Origin: Dasypus novemcinctus
Taxonomy: Eukaryota > Chordata > Mammalia > Cingulata > Dasypodidae
Reading direction: 5' to 3'
Assembly (NCBI RefSeq): GCF_030445035.2
Contig: NC_080673.1
Coordinates: 186,291,216-186,355,215 of the forward strand
Length of the DNA: 64,000 nt
The notes below the pieces were generated by a model. That model searched no databases and was not told the origin of the DNA. It worked only from the letters and a program-made list of their open reading frames with translations. Position numbers and translations under genes: made by a program. This document shows positions 54,986 to 64,000 of this stretch, in pieces. How positions within the stretch are numbered: position 1 is the stretch's first letter; each line of letters starts with the position of its first letter.

Positions 54986-57684
54986 GAGAGGAGTCTAGCT
55001 TCAACTTCAAAAAATCTTTTAATGAATTGTTTCTAGTAATATGACATGCTGATTTCATATACTGACCCTTCCACTGAAACCAACTGAAAATTCAAGATAA
55101 CAGATTTTTTAAAAATATTCTTACAAGTATCGAAGGTTGGCAGGAAAATAGGTGATGCTGGGACCAGAGGGAAGTAGAAACCCAGAGAGGAAATAGGGCA
55201 CTGAAGCTGTCTTTCAATGTGAAGGCATTCACTGAATACTAGAAAATTAATCTTCGGTTTGTCACAGCCACTCTACAGTTGCAGGAGACAAAGCCCAGAC
55301 ATACCCAAAGTAAGGCAAATAATAGGAAACACATCCCCTTCCCCCAACACCTCACCACATACGCACATGCAAAACGGGGACCACAAAGGATGTCATCCTT
55401 AAAATGAGGGTAAACTAAAAATAAAAGTTCCATTCCATATCCTCCGGGGTCTACAAGAAAAAGTGTCTACCAGAAGTCTGTCTCTTAGCAAAGGGGGAAA
55501 ATGCACCAAAGAAGTCACAACCATAACCATTTCTTACACAGATTTGCATCCCGAGTTGGCAGGACCTGGATGATCAAAATAAAACCTCAAGCAGAGAACT
55601 TAAAACTGCTCTGGAAATGGTAGAAGGGGCTGGAATGGCAAGAGAAGAATAGAAAAAATGTAATAGTGTTTTATATAACAAAGAGCTGGAAGGGAAATAT
55701 GGGAGAAGAAAAAGTCATGTGCACAGGAGGTAGAAGAGGAGTTCGGGAGAGAAGAATATGAGAAAAGTGTGTAAGCAAATGGAGAGTTTGATGGCAATAG
55801 ATGGGAGAGGAAAACAGAATTTAAGAAGTATTGCCAGAGGCAATGGTTATAGAAAAGAAAGTGGCAGACTCAGGATTTTAATACAAAGCTTAGCTACTTA
55901 TAAGAATTGCCTTGTCTGAAGGAAAAGGAGATTTCAAGAGCCTGCTGCTAGAGACCTCACAGGCCAGAAATTCAACTCCTATAAAAGAAGGCTTTGTTTA
56001 TGCCTAAATAAAGGTAAAATCCCCTTCAAGACTGCCTTGTATTCAGCAGGAAGGGCCTGTTGTTAATCAGACAGGGGAGATGAAATGTGGGCAGTTTCAT
56101 TCCAGAATTGTTTTACATAGACCCAGCCTCCCAGCCGGAATGGATGTTAACGGTGTGGAATGCGTTATTGATCCAGCAGCCCTTGTACATATGGAAAAGT
56201 AATTACAGTCAGCAAGGGTTTGTAAATAATACTACCAAGTTTTCCACTTTGGAGGGATCCAGCCAGAATCTGAGCTGGGACTTTTATGGGCCCTTCATGA
56301 TGATTTCAGTGACCTGAGTCCCCTAGAGTGAATTGAAACTCACGTGTTCATCTTGACCGTTGGAAGGCTTCAGACCACCTGCAGTCCCATTCACTGTGAA
56401 GTTACTTACCATCTCCTTAATGTCATAGTTTTAGTTCTGTACTTTGCCAGGACTCTGAGAGGGAGAAAAAAATATGAGGTTGATATTTGATATTTAGGAT
56501 TTTATAGGCATGTGGAAAGTATTCCCCATACAATGAGACGCTCAATCTGAGTCTATGATCCCCAGCAAGAAACCTATGCTTAGAACAATTTATTTTTGAT
56601 ACTAATAGGATTTGGAAAGCCTTGAGCCATCTAAAGAGAGGTATAGTACAGCCTGGATATGGTGGCATCACCTGAAAGGAGGTCTAATATAGTCATTTTC
56701 TAGTTGGGTGAAGGACCCCTACCTACCCAGTAGAGTCCCATATAGTCCTTGGACTGCTCTGCTGCTTTACAAGTACAATAAGCGGCAAATAGGGGTAGAA
56801 CAAACAATAAGAGACTGTTATTTGGGAAAATTAAAGCAGTTTGTTTTATTGCTGTTATTCTGTTCACTTAGTGGACAGGCCTATCGCAGGCTACAGGGAA
56901 CTGAACCATGGGAAGCCTACTGTGGTGTTGCTATGAACAGAAGGACTAAAATATCTCTTGGCTCTAGCTAGCCTTTTAAGGATCAGGACCCAATTTTGTA
57001 AATCAGGTGTTTAGATGCCAGGGAACACAGCAGGAGTAACAATGTTGAGGAATGATATTCTATGATGGAAGAAATTTTAGCAGCCGAATCACCTCAGTCA
57101 CTCCCCTTTTAAGTACTACAATTGACTAATTCAAGAAATAGCATTTCCTGAGTATTAAATTCTTATAAATTCAAATAAACAAAGCTTATAAATAATGTGA
57201 GACTAACATTTTCTTAGATGACGTAAGTGTACATGATTATTTCTTAAAATAAGAAACCTAATATATTATTTAAATAACCATTTCTAATTAGTTAAAACAC
57301 TAATACTCTCTTAGGCCAAATTTTCTTGCTTATCACCAGCATATAAAATATCAGATAGGAACAGCTTCCATTTTAACATAAAGAAACTAATTCTATGGGT
57401 TTGACTTTCTTAAACATTGCTGTACTTAATTCTCAATCTTTTCAGGTTGAAAAATGCTCAGCAAGTAAGACAATTGGCACACCACTTAATTGACATTAGT
57501 AAGAGAGATTTAAGCCAAAAGGCTGTTTGCTGCTCTGATGCAAGTTGTTACTATTTCCCTTCTAACTCTAGAAACCTTCATATTTGATGGGATTCTGAGA
57601 ATTATAATGAAATCCTTTGGATCTGATTAACTGCATTTTTTCCATCTTAAAACCATGAAAGTCTTAAAACTACTACATTAAAAA
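54986..57684. other. No gene seen
   Basis: About 2.7 kb of unassigned DNA. The first few hundred bases may be old L1 5' sequence. Open frames of 76-87 codons (56087-56317, 56708-56971) have no recognisable domain. Confidence 0.4.
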
Positions 57685-57850
57685 ATATAGATATGCTATA
57701 TTACATATTATTATATTTTATTATATGATTCTACTTTATTATATTAAATTATATTCTTACATTTTCTATATATAATAATGTGTATTAGTATATATATAGT
57801 TATATGTGTATGTTTAAATACACATGTGTATATATACATGCAATTTAATA
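57685..57850. repeat. AT-rich low-complexity tract
   Basis: Almost pure A/T with 'attatatt' and 'tatata' units, then TGTATA alternation. Confidence 0.9.
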
Positions 57851-58067
57851 AGAATATTTCACACCTGATTTAAGGTCACAGTTTATGGAATCATTCTACT
57901 GATATTCTCTTTGAGTCAGAAAATGCATTTGGCTGAAGAATTTACATTTTTTGTTTCTATATATATTCTTTAGCAATACAATAAATTAGTTTTTAAGAAA
58001 AACCAACATGATTAAGTAACAATATTCAACACTTTGTTAGATTTTGTCTTTTTGTATATCATTATGG

Positions 58068-58439
58068 GGGAAACGGACTTGGCCCAGTGGTTAGGGCGTC
58101 CGTCTACCACATGGGAGGTCCGCGGTTCAAACTCCGGGCCTCCTTGACCCGTGTGGAGCTGGCCGTGCGCAGCGCTGATGCGCGCAAGGAGTGCCGTGCC
58201 ACGCAAGGGTGTCCCCCGCGTGGGGAAGCCCCACGCGCAAGGAGTGCGCCCGTGAGGAAAGCCGCCCAGCATGAAAAGAAAGAGCAGCCTGCCCAGGAAT
58301 GGCGCCGCCCACACTTCCCGTGCCGCTGACGACAACAGAAGCGGACAAAGAAACAAGACGCAGCAAATAGACACCAAGAACAGACAACCAGGGGAGGGGG
58401 GGAAATTAAATAAATAAATAAATCTTTAAAAAAAAAAAA
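58068..58439 (+). mobile_element. DAS-type SINE, best preserved (CpG-rich) copy
   Basis: Plus-strand copy. A-box region 'tggcccagtggttagggcg' and B-box region 'cggttcaaactccgggcc' are typical internal RNA polymerase III promoter elements. The body is still CpG-rich ('gcgctgatgcgcgcaagg', 'aagccccacgcgcaagg'), unlike older copies where CpG has decayed to TG/CA. Tail is AAAT units then A13. Target duplication 'attatgg' at 58061 and 58440. A block around 58312 is shortened compared with other copies. Confidence 0.93.
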
Positions 58440-58734
58440 ATTATGGATTAGCAGTTTTTCCAATTTTAAAGTGTGTCAATTGCCCAAAACCATTATTCTC
58501 CTTTTTGTGCTTAAAATGCTTCAGGTAGACCTTGAATTGGTTCCTGAGGTCTTTTCACATAATGCTTTTAATCTTTGAAAGCTCCCTTGCTTTCTAGCAC
58601 AACTAGATGTCCCAGTCTTAACTGTCCTTTCTAGTCAAGGTACAGAATTGACCGTTCCTCCAAGAGGCCCTGCCTTCTGGGTGTTGTGTACTAGAATGAT
58701 ATTAACCATCTCGAAGCCCAAAAATATTGTAAGC

Positions 58735-59220
58735 ATATTGGCTACACTTAGAATGTAAATAAATTAAGGAATACATATTTGTGTAACAAAAGGTAACCAG
58801 ACATCAATGCAAGGATATGCTTTAGGCTCACTTGGTGCCTTTGATAAGGACATTGATGACCAGACATCAGTGGCATAAAAACCCAGGGCAGAATGCACTT
58901 CAATGAGTGTCAGGTAGAGGGAGGGCCAACACGCAGTCACTCTGACTCCTGGCTCTGCCTGTTCTGAGCTGCAAGGTCTGCTGCAAACCTCACCACTGTA
59001 CTGTGACCAGCACCCACTGCCAACAGCTTTGGACCCTCTGCTGATGCCACAATGGACCGACTCCCAATCTCTCTCCTTGTATCAGTCTTCAGGACAATGG
59101 TCCTTAGAGAATCTGGTATCCTCTGCCTTTAAATGTGTTGTGTGCCCTTGACCTGACTATTGCATATTGGCTGTATTGAGAGCTGACAATTAAACCAGTA
59201 AATAAACTACACTGAGGGTA
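58735..59220 (+). mobile_element. Possible solitary LTR (uncertain)
   Basis: 'cataaaaacccagggcagaa' (58875) could be a TATA region and 'ccagtaaataaactaca' (59200) a polyadenylation region at the end of an LTR of class I/II layout. I do not recognise the family, and I cannot see target duplications. Confidence 0.3.
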
Positions 59221-60251
59221 CAAACAATTTCCAAACCAAGTATACTAGCATTCCAACTATTGTCCTTCTGAATCTGCTTTCAGCTTGTGATCATTTCTCA
59301 GGTACTACACTATACTGGGCACTAGGATGCTTCACAAAGTGACCTTGCTCCAGGGCCATGTCAGTAAACAGAGCTAAAATTGATCTTGTTCCCAACCCCC
59401 ATGGAATGGCATGAATTGATATTAATCTTTCCTATTTAAACTATTGATTCTGTGATTACATCTATTTCCTTTCTAGCAATCTTGACTTCTAATGAAATAA
59501 ATGTAATTACCTATTTGTTTTTCCAACAATACAAAAATGCACTTCTGAAATCATTTAAAATTTAATTCAAACCAAAATCTACCAAATAAATTTAAAATGT
59601 TTAGGTAGTTCCTTTTGTTTTAGACAGCTTTCCAGTAAAAATTTGCAGTCAAATTACTTTGTTCTAGATTCCCTCATAATGTTTCCTCACATGTGGCTAT
59701 ATAAGTGCTTAATCGATGGGTAGTTTGGTTCAATTTTTTTAGTTCATTTTCAATTTGAGTGTATTGGCATTCTCATAGCTAAACTAGAAATATATTTTAA
59801 AATGAAGGCTTTCAGCTTTTTCCTTTTTATTGGTAGAGATTGTTGCCAGTCTACTCTGAAATAATGGGAAACTTCACCTCAGTCTGCAAGTTTAATTAAA
59901 GCACTTTCATTTTACCATGAAGTTGTCCATTTATAGTGAATTTGAGAGACCACCTAAATGAGCACAAGATACATATGCATAAAGACTAGTTGAATAAACC
60001 AATTATTTCTCCTACTATTTATTTTCTAGCAATAACAGAACCCATATATTTTAATATATTGAAATTATTTTTGTTAACCCTACCAAATTTTGTCTTGGTC
60101 TTAAAACTTTGAAATTTATTTTACTCACTTTTGTGAATGACAGCTTTTGCTTACCATATGATACACAACTTTTCCTTACCAATTTAATAAATCATGCTGT
60201 CAATTATTATATCAAAGTTTATAATATATAAATTCAAATAGTTTCAATTTT
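59221..60251. other. AT-rich DNA, no gene seen
   Basis: No identifiable repeat or coding signal. Confidence 0.4.
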
Positions 60252-60640
60252 TTCTCCCCCTCCCCCCAACCCCAGTTGTCTGTTCTCTGTGTTCATTCAC
60301 TGTGTGTTCTTCTGTGTCCACTTCTAGTCTTGTCAGTGGCACAGGGGATCTGTGTCTCTTCTGTTGTGTCATCTTGCTGTGTTAGCTCTCCGTGTGTGCG
60401 GTACCACTTCTGGCCAGGCTGAACTTTCTTTCGTACTGGGCGGCTCTCCTTACGGGGCACACTCCTTTGCACATGGGACACCCCTATGCAGGGGACACCC
60501 CTGCGTGGCACAGCACTCCTTGCACGCGTCAGCACTGCGCATGGGCCAGCTCCACATGGGTCAGGAGGCCCTGGGTTTGAACCGTGGACCTCCCATGTGA
60601 TAGGCGGATGCTCTATCCATTAAGCCAAGTCTGCTTCCCT
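60252..60640 (-). mobile_element. DAS-type SINE (long form)
   Basis: Minus-strand copy: 'ccaaccccagttgtctgttctctgtg', 'gttgtgtcatcttgctgtgttagctctccgtgtgtgcggtacc', 'gtttgaaccgtggacctcccatgtg' and 'ccaagtctgcttccc'. Target duplications are 'agtttcaatttt' (60240) and 'agttccaaattt' (60643). Confidence 0.92.
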
Positions 60641-62277
60641 AGAGTTCCAAATTTGAGTCTTATCATGAAGAAATTGTAACTAAGTTTTTTCTTGAGTGTT
60701 AGATAAAAAAGATTTTTTAAAAATCATCATATTGAATATATTCATTATTGCTAAGATTATAGTGATGAATTAACCCATTACTGCTAAGACTAGGTCCCAC
60801 ATTGGCTGTTTCAGCTATTACTAAATGTTTATGATTGCAAAATGGCAAACCTTAGTCTATTCCAGCTCACAGAAGTATTTTTTGCTCACATCGTGTTAGC
60901 ACACAATCTTTTAAATTAGTTTGAGCCAGGAATCTTACAGTAGCCTTTGGGCATAGACACCCATGAAGAGATGAGAGCTTTGAGATCAGGTCTACAAAAG
61001 TGATCAGTTCTAGCAGGAACAACTGATGGACCCAGTACGAACTACAGGTCACCCTCTACCCCAAGTGATCTGCAAATCTGAAGACTCCCTCAACCCTGGG
61101 CTTCATGCATATCAGCTTCATCCACTTCTAAAAAGCATTTGGCCTAAAGCAAATGGAGATGCTAGGGAAGAGTTTGAGGACAACCCTTCAGAGCTACAGC
61201 CAATCAAGAAGAAACTGTCAAAGTCCACCATTACATTTCTTTACTTATCTTTCCCCACTCCCTTCTGGCAGGCTTGGCCTCTTTTCACTAAGACTCAGTT
61301 GCATCTGCTCCTTTTGAATAAGGCTTCCATGATCTACTTCAAGTCTGCCTCTACCACTTAATATTGTATTTCCTACTACTTTTCCTGTTACATTTTAAAA
61401 CTTGGTACATATCAGTAATTTGTTTCAGCTACCTCACATCTGTTGGCTTTTAACTTTGTAACCTCTGAAATACAAAGGCCAATTTTACTCTCTTCATAAG
61501 TAAATATACAGGCTTGGTAATCACCCACTTGTTTGCTGTCAATTTAATTCCTTTTGCACACACATTTGGTTACTATTTACCATCTGCTGCCACTCACTGG
61601 TATTTATGGGTTACTTTCTCTAGTCATCTTCCATATTCCCGATGACAGACTAGTTGTCAAGTTCCCAATCTCTTCACTGATACTTAGGCAAATCTCTGAT
61701 CAGATCCTGAAAGATTTAGAGAACTTCAGCCACAAATTTGAGAACTCAAGTGTCTTCAAATTTATGTTCATGTATCCAGCTCCAATAAATTGACTCATGC
61801 TTTGTTCCTGATATTGGTTACAGATCCTTTACTCTGTTCAAAACATGATCTCAGCTTTGTACTTTGCACTCAACCCATCTTGGAAAGAATCCCCACACAC
61901 TGCTATATCTAGGACTAGAGTTCTACTTGCTTTTGCTAACTAGCCAGTAGCTGAGGCCCTACTCCTGTTGACTTTCTGGTGGTTGTTCACTCTCAGCTGG
62001 TCTAACCCTTGAACTACCGAAGTCTCACCAGTGCCTTAGCACCTGGAACAGAGTAGTACTCAAATATCTGATAATTTAATTGCCTCTTGGGTTTCTGAAT
62101 ATTACTTGTTTTTCAGTCCCCCTTGGGACACCCCATTATTATATAGTGGGCTTCAGGCCAATAGCTATGTAAAATCACTCCTGTTAACTGTTGGCATAAT
62201 TTCTGGGTACCATGTTCTGTGAAGAAAAAGGCAGATTATTGTGGCATCCAAACTGTCTCTGCCACAGTTCACAACAT
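60641..62277. other. No gene seen
   Basis: About 1.6 kb without identifiable elements. A 111-codon frame at 61026-61361 has no recognisable domain. Confidence 0.4.
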
Positions 62278-62466
62278 CTGATCCATTTTGAGTTAATTTT
62301 TTAATATCTTGTCAGGTAGGAATCTGACTTCATTCTTTTGGATGTGGAAATCCTGTTTTCCCAGTACCATCTGTTTAAGAGACTATCCTTTCTGCATTGC
62401 ATAACTTGGCCCACTTGTCAAACATCAAATGGCCATAGATATGTGCCTTTATTTCTAAACTCTCTG
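62278..62466 (-). mobile_element. Antisense L1 ORF2 fragment, left part
   Basis: Antisense ORF2: 'ctgatccattttgagttaattttttaatatc', 'acttcattcttttggatgtggaaatcctg', 'cccagtaccatctgtttaagagactatcctttc' and 'atatgtgcctttatttctaaactctc'. This is the same ORF2 region as 19240-19390, in reverse. Confidence 0.85.
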
Positions 62467-62893
62467 TGGTAGATTGAATCATGTACCCCCAACAAAAATC
62501 TTGATCTCCATTCCTATGAGTGTGAACCAATTTGTAAATAAGGTCTTTAAAGCTATTGTTACTTAAGGTATGACTAAAACAAATCAGAGTGGGTCCTAAT
62601 ACATATTACTGGAAGCCTTACAGATAGAGGAAATTCAGATGTAGAAACTGGGAGAAGCCAGGAGATGTATGTGCTGGAAATTAGAGAAAGCCGCAAAAGG
62701 AAATTGAAGACATTCTCCTTCAATCTCACATGACAAACTGTCATTACCAAAATGCTACAAACTCCAGGAAAAAGCACGGCCTTGCCAATGTCTTGATTTT
62801 GGACTTCTAGCCTTCAAAATGCAAGACAACAAATATTTTTTGTTTAAGCCAACCCATTTTATGATATTTGTCATAGCAGCTCTGGCAAACTGA
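62467..62893 (+). mobile_element. MaLR (MST/MLT1-like) LTR inside antisense L1
   Basis: 'tggtagattgaatcatgtacccccaacaaaaatcttgatctccattcctatgagtgtg', 'cttgattttggacttctagccttcaaaatgcaagacaacaaat' and 'catagcagctctggcaaactgag'. It lies between two pieces of an antisense L1. Confidence 0.83.
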
Positions 62894-62965
62894 GTGTGAG
62901 CTCTCCAACTTTGCCCTTCTTTTTTCTTGTTTTGGCTATTTTGGCTAACTGTTCTTCAATTTTTA
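62894..62965 (-). mobile_element. Antisense L1 ORF2 fragment, right part
   Basis: 'caactttgcccttcttttttcttgttttggctattttgg' matches antisense ORF2 beyond the LTR. A short internal gap is present. Confidence 0.55.
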
Positions 62966-63839
62966 AATAAATGATTTCTTAAATGGGAAAAACCTGTGTC
63001 CAAATATTGTTCTAATAATATAAAAATAAAGATCATTTAATACAGTTTTCTAAATTGTCTTAATTTATATTTGCTCTATTTAGACATTACCTATCTTTCT
63101 GAAATGATGACAGAAATAGTTCTTAGCTAATGTTCAAAATTCTTTCACTATAGTGAAAATTAAATATCAAAGGCAAATATTTGTGACAAATGAATGACCT
63201 TTCATACCTATTGAAACCAACAAAACTGAAAAAATATTTTACAACTTCATGCTGATTAAAAGAATAATTTCTTTTAATTGGCTTTATGTTGGTAATATAA
63301 TATCAATTGTTTAGAAAACCTTTATTGCTGATAGTTCCCATGTAAAGTAGGTGAATGATTTTGCAAACAGTATGGCACCCCAATAAAAGAAGCAACAATA
63401 CATGAGATGACCCTGAAAATTGGTGATTCAGTATGTTAATTCCCTGAGAGCTATCAACAGCTTAATCTGGTTTCTGTTTTGCCAAAAACAAAAATAATTA
63501 GAATTGGTGGAGTCGTCAGGAAAGGCTTGGAGACTTAATCCAGTAATGTAGACTAAAGAAGGTATCTAATTCTTTGGCACACCTTCTATTGAGAGTGGGA
63601 CATCTGGAATCTGTATATGTTCTAGGACTGCTTTGAGGAAGAGAATATGATAGAAGTCCCAATGTGCTGATTTCCACATGTAGATAAGCAGCTTCCATTC
63701 CTTGTCTCTTAGAAAACTTGCTCTTAGAGTTCTAAGCTACCATGTAAGAATTAAGCCTATGCTGGAGAGATATGAAGACAAACCCTGAGACCACATGGAG
63801 AGAAAGAACAAACAACTGAGCCAGCAGTCCCTATCGAGG
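62966..63839. other. AT-rich DNA, no gene seen
   Basis: No identifiable repeat or coding signal. Confidence 0.4.
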
Positions 63840-64000
63840 TGTTTTAGTTTGCTACAGGTTGCCAAAACAAAATACCAAAAATGGGTTGACTTTTATAATG
63901 GGAATTTATTGGGGGTAAAATCTTACAGTTCCAAGGCTGTGGAAATGTCCAAATAAGAGCATTATCAGAGATACCGTCTCACCAAAAGTTGGCTGCTGGC
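63840..64000 (-). mobile_element. LTR cut by the window end
   Basis: Begins 'tgttttagtttgctacaggttgccaaaacaaaataccaaaaatggg' and continues 'ttttataatgggaatttattgggggtaaaatcttacagttccaaggc', the antisense 3' end of a MaLR-like LTR related in layout to 21153-21770. It leaves the window unfinished. Confidence 0.7.

Noticed and set aside
58070-58145. tRNA gene-like sequence with A and B boxes
   Set aside because: It is the head of a SINE with target duplication and poly(A) tail, not an independent tRNA gene. The same holds for the other SINE heads.
58735-59220. Promoter and first exon of a gene (TATA-like 'cataaaaaccc')
   Set aside because: The terminal AATAAA-like region and overall size fit an LTR better, and no downstream coding sequence is visible. 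Kept only as a low-confidence LTR.
1-64000. CRISPR array, operons, phage or plasmid features
   Set aside because: No regularly spaced direct repeats with unique spacers, no bacterial-type gene packing or ribosome binding sites. All repeats are eukaryotic retroelements.

Overview
This window is mammalian nuclear DNA with no functional protein-coding gene that I can support. The clearest host clue is a SINE present in eleven long copies. It has a tRNA-like head, a GC-rich body and an AAATAAATAAATCTTT-type tail. I recognise it as the DAS-SINE type described from armadillos, so the source is most likely Dasypus or a close xenarthran. The window also carries a medium-length non-coding repeat (called 'family X' here) and L1 and LTR variants that fit the same lineage. 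Ancient shared mammalian repeats (MIR, L2, MER5A, MLT1, ERVL/MaLR LTRs) make up much of the rest. Family names rest on recognition by eye, not on a repeat-library search.

Layout: 1-1240 is an L1 3' end split by a retroposed unit. 2.2-7.8 kb holds three long SINEs, a MIR and two MaLR-like LTRs. 8.3-9.55 kb is a minus-strand processed pseudogene of HNRNPDL. 9.77-12.07 kb is an ERVL-type LTR followed by an L1 3' part with a SINE inside. 13.8-21.8 kb is one long L1 ORF2-to-3' end with a reverse-transcriptase relic, broken by two SINEs, an LTR and a 2.65 kb segment. That segment has oppositely oriented family X copies at its ends and old MIR and L2 relics inside. 22-36 kb is poorer in recent insertions, with an ERVL-type LTR, several MIRs, an old L1 end and a MER5A. 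36.7-41.3 kb has four LTRs and a repeat-free AT-rich stretch (38.0-38.4 kb) that looks like a candidate conserved regulatory element. 42-47.6 kb has L1 ends, a family X retroposon inside an old LTR, an MLT1 and a SINE inside a MIR. 48.3 kb is a palindromic MITE-like element. 52.3-54.15 kb is a processed pseudogene of EID1 inserted in an L1 and itself carrying a short family X copy. 58-64 kb holds the best preserved SINE, another SINE, an antisense L1 split by an LTR, and an LTR cut by the window end.

Nothing here works as an operon or gene cluster. Its value is as a stratigraphic record of nested retroposition: target-site duplications allow many insertions to be ordered. The two pseudogenes show that L1 machinery also copied host mRNAs. 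Nearly all open reading frames of 60-140 codons fall inside SINEs, LTRs, family X or random AT-rich DNA and are not genes. I did not find a new protein system. The most unusual items are family X, the age-order paradox at 16.58-19.24 kb and the candidate regulatory stretch near 38.2 kb.
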